Shown here: positions 35,788-45,963 of the stretch, one piece after another | Numbering within the stretch: position 1 is the stretch's first letter | How the letters are laid out: each line of letters starts with the position of its first letter | Origin: Zychaea mexicana | Taxonomy: Eukaryota; Mucoromycota; Mucoromycetes; Mucorales; Lichtheimiaceae | Direction of reading: 5' to 3' | Assembly (NCBI RefSeq): GCF_025766255.1 | Contig: NW_026516777.1 | Location: 62,001-126,000, forward strand | Length of the DNA stretch: 64,000 bases | Made by a program: the position numbers and the translations under genes | The notes under the pieces: generated by a model | Told to the model about the DNA's origin: nothing | Database searches by the model: none | Seen by the model: the letters and a program-made list of their open reading frames with translations, nothing else

Positions 35788-38409
35788 TCAATTTCCCTGT
35801 TCAACAACACTATATTTTCTTGATATCAGTATAGTCCTCTATTCTCGTAAATATGTCCATGTTAAGATCGCTGTCGAAGGACAAGAATATTACGTTTTGA
35901 CCAATTACATGTTCGGCTTCTTCTGTTTTGTCAAAGCAACAAGCTGTTTTAGTTCAGTGTAACAAACATATTAGTTGGGTCACATACAAGTGTGGGGTAT
36001 CCATTCTACAAAAAAGAAGTGTGGGGTATCCTACTCCTCACTTGTTATTATTACCTCTATGATATCATCGTCAATATTCTTCTTATTCATGAAAGTAAAT
36101 AAATAATCTGGGAAATGACTGGACAACAGTAGAAGAGGAAACGCGCTTTGCTTTGAGCAATATATAATAGTTATAGGACGAAGAAGTGGCAGAGTATTAG
36201 CGTTTCGCATTCCATCCTTTCCATTTGGGTAATATCAATGAAATAGCATATGCTCCTATTAAGCCTGTCGGTGAACAGTGAGATCATGAAGAAAACTAAT
36301 CTTTCACACTAGTATTGACCTTGTTTACTTGTCATACATTTTAGCATGAGATAGTCCTAGCAAGTTTTTATTTTTTCTGGAAAGTAGCGCGCCGTGCAGC
36401 TTAAAGATAGGCCAAAAAATGAGATAAGCTCTAGCTTCATATTACTGTACCCGTTCTCGAGAACGGCTCAGAATAGCAGGGTAAGTTTCATCAAAGCGAT
36501 TCGTTTCAGGATAATCATTAATAATAGGGACTAATATCATTTGAGCCAACAGAGACTTTCTTCAGGCTCACTAATCTAGACAGTTATGTACTAAAAATTG
36601 CCCAGAACTATTCAATATGCGATCTCGCGCGACAAACGTTGTGATAACAAGATGCACTGTGAATCTCAACATTCGGTGGATCAATACCCTGTCTACTCTT
36701 CGACAGGAAGCGTTTAGCGATACAAATGCTGGATATATTCCATGTGAGCATCAATATGTATGGAGTGGCGCCGAGACGATCGGAGAAATGGACAAGAAAG
36801 CTGAGGGGACTTTTGGTTCGCCGCACTTAGATTCTTTGGAATGCGAGCTTGTTTGGAAAACACACGAGCAGTTCCCAAAAATCAAATTAAAAAGAGATAG
36901 TGTGCACCTTCGGGACAAAGATCGTGAGCATTTTTTTTTATATGTTTGGTGATATGAAAGGTATATAGATACAAGAAAGAACAGTGGTAAACAGCTGAAG
37001 GAACAGATGCTATAGCAAACATGTGCAATCAGTATAGTCATTATCTGGTATATAGAACGCATTGCTATCCAAATCAATATAATGAGCGAAAAGGTGATGG
37101 CCGTTCTTAATATTATGGGGTCATTACTAATGAGGCAAATAAAACATCCAAGTGCTGTTTGATCCGGGTGATGACACGTATCATGTTATTATACTATTAC
37201 CACAACCGAAGAAAAAAATGTGGATGAAATGCTATCTGGGATGCGTGGGGGCCAATATACAAGGAGGTAAACTCAACATTGCCAAAGGGATCCATCTGCT
37301 ACTTTGCCAGAACAACGTGCTTGTCATTTTCGATTCAAAAGAGAGTTACTCACGTGTCCTGCAATGCGCGTCAATAGATGCAGGAATTGGCGATAAAGAA
37401 CTGTGTATTTTGTCACAAGATGGTAGATCTGCATCCAGGGTGATATAATATATTCGCAAGTTTGAATCACTGCAAGTACCATGGCTACCAGTATGCGCCT
37501 TACCAGAACACACTTATCGACCTAGCAATGATGTGATTATCGAACGACTGGTGCTAAGGGACATGAATTATTTTAAATAGTCAAATACTCTTTCGCTTGT
37601 GCCTTTTCTTACAAGTATGGGTCAGCTATGGTTAGCTGCCAATATCTACTGACATATACTACGTCAGGGAGGAGGAGTACAACGTATCATAAAGAAATAC
37701 ATAGCACAGTTGATTATATGGATGCAAAGAGCTGGAATGGATGTGGTACGAAGCTCAAAGTAACTGTCTGTGTCTGGTAGTAAACTTTTACGGACTACAT
37801 ACTCAAAAAAACTTCTTTGCAAAAAAAAGTATTGACAACCATATGCTTTGCTCAAATCGGTCAGGAGAAGCTCTAGTCAATATACCTTTTGAAGATGCGA
37901 CAGCCTAATATAGAGATCGATATCTCAGAGACAATCCCTTATTGCACGTTGACATTCGTTATGAATAGTATTCAGCAACTTCAAATAGCATACTACTAGC
38001 AGTCCAACCGAATGCTCCGTTAGCCATCTTGCTAATGTCCATTCTTTGAAGCAATAGATTCGAACCTCATCGTAGTACACAAGATCCGGGACCCGTGTAG
38101 AAAGAATAACCCTTTCGAGTCAACGAAGATGCCGACACATCTTACCCATTCCATAACAATTTTCCGCTGTCAAAAGTATACGAAGTTGATGTTGTACATG
38201 TAGAGAACTACTTGCAAATCCTGCTGCCCAAATAAAAGGTTGATTTTTGGGCACCCACTTGGTGGGGAATATTGCTAGTTGCTATTGCAAAAACAAACAC
38301 ACCATCATACCGTATTTGTGGTTCTCCGTTAAATTTCAGTGACTGAAAAAGCACTGTGGTTAGCACTGACATCAGCTGCTACTTTTATCTATATGCCATC
38401 ATTGCTTTA
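35788..38409. other. Region between Rieske gene and its decayed copy
   Basis: Mostly AT-rich noncoding sequence. Positions 35788-35961 may be a last exon of the Rieske gene. A plus-strand frame from an ATG at 36617 to 36952 (111 codons, contains YVWSGAETIGEMDKKAEG) is open but unrecognised. A Rieske-like relic at 37402-37525 is listed separately. Confidence 0.45.
37402..37525 (+). pseudogene. Possible Rieske-motif relic
   Basis: One frame reads CVFCHKMVDLHPG, a single stop, then 10 residues on CKYHGYQYAPY. The pattern and spacing (20 codons between the first cysteines of each box) match a Rieske fold with the first box damaged (CH instead of CxH). The second box is of the general CxYHG type, unlike the CTKHNW box of the neighbouring gene. 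Presence of a stop and no supported start suggest a decayed fragment; chance similarity is possible. Confidence 0.3.
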
Positions 38410-39500
38410 TCAAAGACAGGTATACTGCCACTTAACGTGACCTATTTCGACGTGTACTTGACTCGGAATGGGTTCCCAAGTGAAGACGTATATAATCGAG
38501 ATGTATAATTGATATATATAAACCCAAAGCAGTGGGAAATGAACCTAATATACGGGGTAAGTGTATGTATATGTGCGTGTGCGAATTACCTTTGACTCCT
38601 CGTACAAGGTGCACAAAGACACGAAGAAAAATATCGAAGATGATGACGTTTCGGTGGCCCCGTCACGCCAATGCGCACTGGGACCAAATGCATGCATTCA
38701 CTCACGCATCCGAGCCCTACGAAGTATCATACTCACCATATCAATCGATGTACGGGCTAGCTTATGTGGGAAACAAAGCATGGGCAACGTAAATGATGTA
38801 ATGCTAATGACCCGCAAAAGAGCACATCATTCAGCGACAACGAGGCGGGTCGGGTAGCTACAGCTCAAGCCAAGGACGAGGAGCAGAAGTAAAAGCCGAA
38901 GATGGCGACATTGCTAGCAGCAGCTGCAAACAATCCTGGGGACGGACGAGCTTTTACAACCAGATGCTTTCGTCTTTGCAATGATAGTGGTAGACGGCCT
39001 AAAGTGTCCCCCGACCGACCAAATATTACGCCTGCAAGCAATAACTACATCCAAGTCCGCCCATCGTCAGCGGAAACATTTGAATGTGATCGTTTCTTTT
39101 TCACATAAGGGAGTCGATCTCTCCAATGGATAATGTTTTAGCAAACGAATCTTTCGGTGCAAAACCTAACTTCTGTACAAAGCACAACTGGAAGTTCCAC
39201 TTTGGAAGGATCCAGTGTCGTTGGACTCCAAGGAAGATCGGTTCACCCCTGCCGTGGTAATGACCGGTGATCAATTTACCTATTCAGTAGCACTATATTT
39301 TCCTCGGTTCCAATATAGTTCTCTATTCTTGTAAAAATGTCCACGTTAGGATGGCCATCGAAGGTCAAGAATGTTGCATTTTGGCCAATTAAGTGCTGGT
39401 CTTTTTTTTGTCGAAGCAAAAGACATTTGAGTTTCGTGTAACGTACATCTTAGCTGGACCACAAATCGTTGGTCAATGTGGGGCAACCTAATACTGCTCA
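38410..39500 (+). pseudogene. Decayed duplicate of the Rieske-motif gene
   Basis: Diverged copy of about 34870-36060. Matching blocks run in the same order: the end of exon 5 with its intron, the start of exon 6 (GACTCCTCGTACAAGG shared), the Lys-rich part, the TCGAACCAATC-like linker before CIQVR, GAATGTGATCG before the first Rieske box, TGTACAAAGCACAACTGGAA at the second box, and the 3' flank including GTGATCAATTT and TGTGGGG. The copy has in-frame stops, lost the poly-Ser stretch and has a frameshift that turns the first box into CDRFFF followed by a stop; the second box CTKHNWKF survives in another frame. Introns and flanks are retained, so this is a DNA-level duplication, not a retrocopy. 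No intact product is expected. Confidence 0.8.
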
Positions 39501-39690
39501 CTCATTATTAATATTTTCATTACACATGCACATTGTTTAGAAAGAAAAATCTTCTGAGTCGCTGTCCAGGCGCTGACATGAGGAAAGGTCTGGCTCGTTA
39601 GCTTTTCCTTTTGGTAATTTATTTACCCATGGTCGTTTCCTATTATCCCCTTCATGCACTTGGTTTTTTTAGCTTCTTTAGCCTAGTCAG

Positions 39691-40321
39691 TAAAAATTCC
39701 CACCCCGTTAAGCTGCTAAAATTTTACAAGCCTAATTTTTTGCTTCCCTGCTCTCCCATATGACGACATCCGGATTGACGTGACACAGTGCCTTTCCCTC
39801 TGGGAAAAGTACCGGTATATTTCGCACGACAGCATCCACTCATCTCTTGATAAATCTATCATTTCAGAGATATGGAAAGCTCCGCTTATCTTCATCAGCT
39901 AGCTGTGATAAGATATATGGCTCGAAGTCTAGTAAATTGGGAGGAGAAAAGAAGCTGTGGCAACAGTGGGGGCAACAGTGGTAATAGTAGTACTACGTAC
40001 AAGGGTGATACCCCGCCACACGCGCATATGTCGCAGAGTTTACCGGTTCGCGGGGCTGTACCGAATGAGAGTGTAGTTTTCCTGGAATGTGAATACAGAT
40101 CGAGTGGACGAATCACATGTACCTATTCCGACTGGTGTACAGGTATACTCAAAGTAGCACGTACTTTAGAGCCCGCCCAGGTATAAATGGCTGGCCATCT
40201 TGCAACGTCGCCTTTTTTTTGCACAGAATCTTTTATCTTATCATTATCTCGGTTCGATATCCAGATTAACAGCTACGACGATACCATATATTACACTTAA
40301 CCTACCTTATTTGTTATAATA
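39691..40321 (+). promoter_or_regulatory. Upstream region of transporter copy 1
   Basis: Carries blocks shared with the region before the second transporter: TTCCCACCCCGT at 39698, the block TGGGAAAAGTACCGGTATA at 39801, a GGACGAATCACATGT block near 40107, CTCAAAGTAGCA near 40148, and GCCCGCCCAGGTATAAA with the TATA box at 40182, 140 bp before the start. An open frame over 39872-40186 is not sustained in the other copy and is probably noncoding. Confidence 0.7.
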
Positions 40322-42344
40322 ATGGTCAAAGACAATCCTCACAACCGGTCTGAGGAGCTTGGATTCCCTGTGTACATGACATTGTGTGCCGTAGTAGCAG
40401 CACTTTCAGGATTCAATGTCGGTTGGCATATTAGTAAGTCAAATCCTCCAAACTGTTCTTGGTTCGAACGTCTTTCGCTCTTCTTTTGCTTATTATCTAT
40501 GTTTGTGTTGTAACAATTAGGTGTTCCCAACATGCCACAAGAAACAATCATGAATTGCGAGGGCATTGATCCTGATTACAGCAGCGTTCTCCCTGGATGT
40601 TTACCGATGAGCAGCTTCACTTGGTAAGCATTTCACTACTTACCACTATTTCCTCATACTTTTCGCCATTGATCAACATAACTAATGTCTAAATTGGATC
40701 TATCACTAGGGTAAATCATTTGATCTGATCAGTTTTGTCAGAATTTCGAAATTTTGATATCTGCGAAACAAATTCAGCTAACAATAACATAACGAACGAA
40801 AAAAAAAATAACAGGGCTACACAGTTGGTGCTTTCGCTCTTGGTGGTCTTGTCGGTAGTTTGGCTACTATGTATTTCAACGTATGGTTTGGTCGCCGCAT
40901 GAACATTATCATTTCTTGCTGCTGGTTCATTTTTGGCGGTATCTTATCTGCTTGTGCAGTCAACATTGGCATGGTACGTACTACATGAAACCGAAAATAT
41001 ACCGGGTATTTTTTATGCGCATGTCAAACCCTTTTATGGTCTTTAACACTGATACACGTGATACGATTCGTCCTATTATCATTTTGCTTCTATAGTACTC
41101 AGTAGGACGTGCGCTTGTTGGTTTCGGTTCAGGCATGGCTGGTTCCTCTGTTGCAATCTACGTTTCCGAAATCTCAACAAAGTCAAGTCGTGGTGCCCTC
41201 GGCAGCGTTTTCGAATTTTTCCTAAACCTTGGTATTCTTTTGACCCAAGTTGCCGGTCGTTATATGAAAGATGCTGGTGTTTGGCGTATGCTGTGGGGCA
41301 TACCTACCATCATTGCCGCCATCCAGCTCCTTTTGATGGTGTTCTTCAACGTCGAATGCCCCCGCCGTCTGTGTGCTGATGGTAAAACCGAGCAGGCCAG
41401 AGAAGCTATGCAACGACTCCGAAAAGGTGCCGATATTACGTATGAATTCCAGAATCTATTGGATGCTCGACAGCGTGAAGTGGAATCCAACATGAAGAAG
41501 ATGTCTATTCTTGATATCATTCTCGTCAAGGACCGTCATATCACCTGGAACACTATCATCGTAATGATGTTACAGGCCTATAACCAAGTTGGTGGTATTG
41601 GTCCATTGTCAGGTACGCAACCAAACCAAAATCAGCATCTTTCTACTTATGATAGTCTCAGCAATACAGACATGGAGAATGTAATAACTCATCCTAATTT
41701 AATCTACTATAGTTTATGCTGTCGGCTTCCTCGCCAGTGTTTTCAACAATGACTATGAGCTTGCCAGCAACATCTCACTTGCTAACGCTACTGGCAAAAT
41801 CGTCGCCACGCTTATTTGTGTCATCACGTTGCAGAAGGTCGGCCGCAGACCCTACATGCTTATTTCAACGATGGGTATGACCATTTCCTGTATCTTTATT
41901 GTTATCGGTTCCGTGCTTGGTGACCATCTTGGCCCACTCGTGATTACTGGCGCTCTCCTGTTTACGTTTACGTATGCCATGGGCTGTGGCACGATTCCAT
42001 GGCTCATCGCCCCTGAGATGTTGCCATTGCACGCTCTCCCACCTGGCTCCGCTTTGGGTTGCGCTTCCAACTGGCTGTTCAATTTCCTTATCAACACCCT
42101 TTGGCCACAGCAGCACGAAAATCTCGGCAATTACAGTTTTACCGTCTTTGCAGCAATCAACTTTGTCGGCTTCGTCTTCTTCTATCTGTTCCAGCCCGAG
42201 ACTGGTCATAGAGATCTTGACCAAAAGCACGGCGGCGAGAAAGAAGATGACGTTGAAACTCCTGGTACGGCTGGTTCGTCCAACTCGCTCTCTGATACCG
42301 ATCCCAAATCCGAAAAGGTACAGCATATTGAAGAGGCCAAGTAA
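40322..42344 (+). CDS. MFS sugar-transporter-like protein (SP family), tandem copy 1
   Basis: Twelve-helix major facilitator, probably a sugar or polyol carrier in the plasma or vacuolar membrane. Exons 40322-40433, 40521-40623, 40710 (one base), 40815-40973, 41096-41612 and 41713-42344 give 507 residues. Family marks: GGLVGS with VWFGRRMNI after helix 2, YVSEISTKSSRGALG at helix 4-5, VECPRRLCADG and LRKGADI in the central loop, KVGRRPYML, PWLIAPEMLP at helix 10, SNWLFNFLIN and PETGHRDL at the end. The helix-7 segment LQAYNQVGGIGPLSVY differs from the canonical QQxSGxNxxxYY of hexose carriers, so the substrate may not be glucose. Exon 2 ends in TG and the next long exon starts in phase 0 with GGC, so one G must come from between; position 40710 lies between an AG acceptor and GTAAAT. 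Confidence 0.92.
40710..40710 (+). other. Single-nucleotide exon of transporter copy 1
   Basis: One G flanked by CACTAG (acceptor) and GTAAATC (donor). It completes the TGG codon left open by exon 2 and sets the frame of the next exon. Skipping it gives a frameshift; extending it meets a stop after a few codons. The same arrangement is present in copy 2. Confidence 0.75.
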
Positions 42345-45300
42345 TTGCCCTTAATGATACGAGAACAAGAAGAATAAGTTTACCGATATACTAGTAGACC
42401 TCTCCTTGAACACGTTTTTCTCTCCAAAACTAGTCCATTTATAATTATTTGTAAAGAGAACAACCCAAAAATCACTTTCATCATCCCAGTTCCCATCTCT
42501 TTTTTCCCCTCGTTTCCGCTATTAGTTAGTAATAGTTTGCTATACTTGTATATTTGTTATAGTGTATGTATGATAGCCCTTATCTTTTTTATCTTTTCGT
42601 TTCCCACACAAACATCACATCTTTTACTCACTTTTTCCTATTTCTTTTTCTGTTCTACCTTCGTATTCCCTTTTATACCTCCTTGAGAAAAAAGACATAT
42701 ATACTTACCCTAATGTATTCTGTGTCATTGCAATAAAAATTGTGACTACACCCATTCTCTCTACCGTCATTTCCATCAACTGACAACGATTGACTTATTA
42801 TATATACCGCGCCTGTCGTTGGTGCTCGTGAGTACAAATTACGCCTATCATTACTTATGATATAGACTTGGTCAGCACGGCAGTATGCAAAGGAGACTCC
42901 TCTGCATGTTCGACTTGGTTAGACAAGCAAATTTAAAAACCCGTAACGCGTTAGTGCCAAATTGTAATGCTTTTTCCCGGGGTTCTTTCGGTGGCCTCCT
43001 CGCACATAACAGCAACAGCAAACTAATTACTGATGCATTACTGCTGGTGCCAGAGCTTGAAATAGGATGTAGTATATAGTGAAGCTGAATTTGTGCCTGC
43101 ATAAAGCTCTTTGTATTCTGTTATGGCGTAAATTACATTAGATAGTTTTGAAAAAAAAAGTTTTTTTTCTGAGTATATAAAAGCACTGATTAGCTTTAAC
43201 CCATTCGACACCGAAACGCCGCACCTCGGTCCGTAGATAACGTTGGGTTGATATCCATTAGCAGCTGCATTTTGAAACTGGGTTTCAGATGCTTCTGGAT
43301 CCAGAAAATCCATAATTCCAATGAATAATCATTTATTTTTGCAGCACATCCTTTTAAGTTCCTATTGTTCAATATCAATCTTCACAAATAGCGCCGTAAC
43401 TTTTTGGGAGAGCGATGAACTAGGGGCACAATTCACGATCAGAAACTACTATTATATCACTCAGCTTCATATTACGTACTGCCCTGTATCCATAGTAGCA
43501 GTGTATTGACGTAGGCGGCTTCAAATACCAAGCTAGCGGTGGCACGGGGCGCGCCGATAAGACTATATTATAGAGGAATGGTAAGTAGTAATCGCTCCTT
43601 TGTTGGACGAAGGAGAATTCGACTTCGGTCGTGTTTCTACCATAAGAAGGCAGTACGATGAATGTTGGGCGCATCCTTTTAACGTTCAAAAACCTAATGG
43701 GAAAACACAACTAAATGCGCGACCATAAGTAGCGCGTGTCGGGGCTGAGTACACCCAGGCGATTGCTTGGCGGTGTTGGGTAAATGAGTACGTCTGTAGA
43801 TCCATTGTATGGTACGAGCAGCAGTACTACTTGACTTTAGGGTAAACGGATGCATACTAGATGATGACAATAGCTGCTATCATACATGTATCATAACGAA
43901 GAAGATGATGCTAGGCCAAAATGACCGGCAAAACTTATTGGTTCTTACTCATGATGGTAATATTCGGGCACGTCCTACTATGATTACTGAAGTTTCTTGT
44001 GCATGAGCTTTGACAGCACCCAGGCATTGGCGGAGCGGAAGTTAACGAGTGATTCTTTTTTTAAAACAGTGTGATTCAAATGCGTTCTCCGACATGTTAA
44101 AACGAAAGGCAGGCTTCGTCATCTACTCCCTCACCCACTACTTCCGCTTGTTTGTTGATGTGATCTGAGCGGGTTGCTGTTGTAAAGATTAATATGTGCA
44201 CGTTTCCCGGAAAGAATCCATATATAGCTCTTTAAAAGCAACAGTCGTTGCTCACTTATAACAAAAGGGCTTCTTCTGACAATTTGGCTTTGTGACAGGG
44301 GTACAGTATTCGGTGAAACATGATGTGCACTGGTATCCAAGGAGTTATCTATATCAATTGTACCTTGACATGTGCACTTGGATATCTGAAACGACGATTG
44401 CTATGTAACGTTTGAAGTTGGGCATCCACCCATCATCTGATGAAAGCTACGAAATATACTGTTGATATAGCGGTAGAATCCAATGGCCAGCGCACTTAAA
44501 AAAGCCTCTGCATCGGTTTTTGATGAAAGTTCCGTACAGCAGGTGTACGAGGCTGTTAGGTAAGTGTTTCATTGGGTATCGCTGGTTGCACTTGTTTATT
44601 GAGCAATAAATCCATTACAAGTAATAAAAAACCTTATTATCCAATACGAACGACAAGCCTGTGGGCATCATCCTGGCACATCGTACTTTTACCCCATCTT
44701 TTAAAATGACAAATCCGGAAAGAGTAACTTTTTGTTTTCTTGGCCACGCTAGTTGTTTTTGGAACGAGCGGTTTGCCCACAAGTGCATAAAAAAGGCAAC
44801 GTATTTCTTTGAAAAGCTGCGGATATAGTGGCCGCTTGGATATATTTGCTACTTCTTATGGACACATTTCACTATAAGTGGGCCTTTTCCCACCCCACCT
44901 TTTTATGAACTGGTGAATCTATTCCTTATAGCGACAATTCCATTGCAGAACGATGCAGTTTTTGGCTCGAATGAGATGATTTAGTAGATAGCAATATCAT
45001 ACTGACAACCTGACCTGCCCCATCTTTTCATTTACCATACATGCCACTTGCATACGAGGGCTTCTTAAAAATGTGGCACTCAATTATATGAAACCTAGAC
45101 ACTGCTAGTATTGCTCTGAGTCACAAAAAACGTCCATTGTATATTCTTTTACCCGTACGCTTTTCTTTTAGCTTGGGACGATGAGAAAGAGCAACGATTC
45201 TGATAGCAACTTTGTCTCCCACAGTCACTTCCTTTTCTCGTGTAAGAGAAAATAAACGTTCTTGCACGGAAAATAGACTATCTTGAAAAGTTCGAAAAAG

Positions 45301-45390
45301 TAGAGATATAACTACATTTATGGAAGAATAAAGAGAATCTCAGGTTTTTAGTTTTACTGCAAATGTCCATTTGTCTGGGCAACAAGTGTG
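42345..45390. other. Spacer between tandem transporters
   Basis: About 3 kb. The first 400 bp are pyrimidine-rich 3' flank. A possible orphan first exon lies at 44483-44559 (ATG, 25 codons starting MASALKKASASVFDESSV, then a GTAAGT donor), but no continuation is seen. A partial copy of the transporter promoter module (CCTTTTCCCACCCC followed by TTTTTATG) sits at 44883. Other open frames are short and unrecognised. Confidence 0.45.
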
Positions 45391-45963
45391 CCTTTTCCCA
45401 CCCCGTAATTTTTTATGGATAATTTTTCTTTTAAGCGCGTGTTCGTATGACGACATGAGATCTGACGTGTCACAGCACATCCCTCACTGGGAAAAGTACC
45501 GGTATAATTCACACGACGCTACACATCACGATCTCTTCGAGCTGGCCAAAGAGAAGTTCGACAATGAGGAAAAATATATCGCCATGGTGGCTGTATAAAG
45601 TGCCAAAGTTCCGCTTATCTCCTTCTGCGTGATAAGATAACAAACTTGCTAGAAAAGAAGTGGCGGTACATAGAGAAGTATATGTGAGTGCTCGAGCAAC
45701 GTGGGTCGTGGGGGGCCAACACCATAACGGGTGGCGGGGGTGCCAATATACTATGTAGATGGACGAATCACATGTGGTTATTCGGAGTGTACTGGTATAC
45801 TCAAAGTAGCAAGTACTTGGCAGCCCGCCCAGGTATAAAATGCTGGCATCTTTTTTACATTTTTGCTTTTTAAAACAAATCTTATCGTTATCTCGGTTTA
45901 ATATCCGGATTTCTCCTCTTCTGAAAGCTTGTAAACAAGTGTCACTACCCTATTTGTATACCA
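45391..45963 (+). promoter_or_regulatory. Upstream region of transporter copy 2
   Basis: Shares with copy 1, in the same order: CCTTTTCCCACCCCGT at 45391, CTGGGAAAAGTACCGGTATA from 45487, GTTCCGCTTATC near 45608, GGACGAATCACATGTG near 45761, CTCAAAGTAGCAAGTACT near 45801 and GCCCGCCCAGGTATAAAA with TATA at 45834, 130 bp before the start. Between the blocks copy 2 has an extra open stretch (FELAKEKFDNEEKYIAMV) that copy 1 lacks. Confidence 0.7.

Noticed and set aside
38000..38110. tRNA gene around a GGTTCGAA-like B box
   Set aside because: The flanking bases do not form a T stem, and no D arm or acceptor stem is present on either strand.
39872..40186. 104-codon frame upstream of transporter copy 1
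   Set aside because: The corresponding region of copy 2 does not keep the frame, and the stretch contains the shared promoter blocks and leads to the TATA box.
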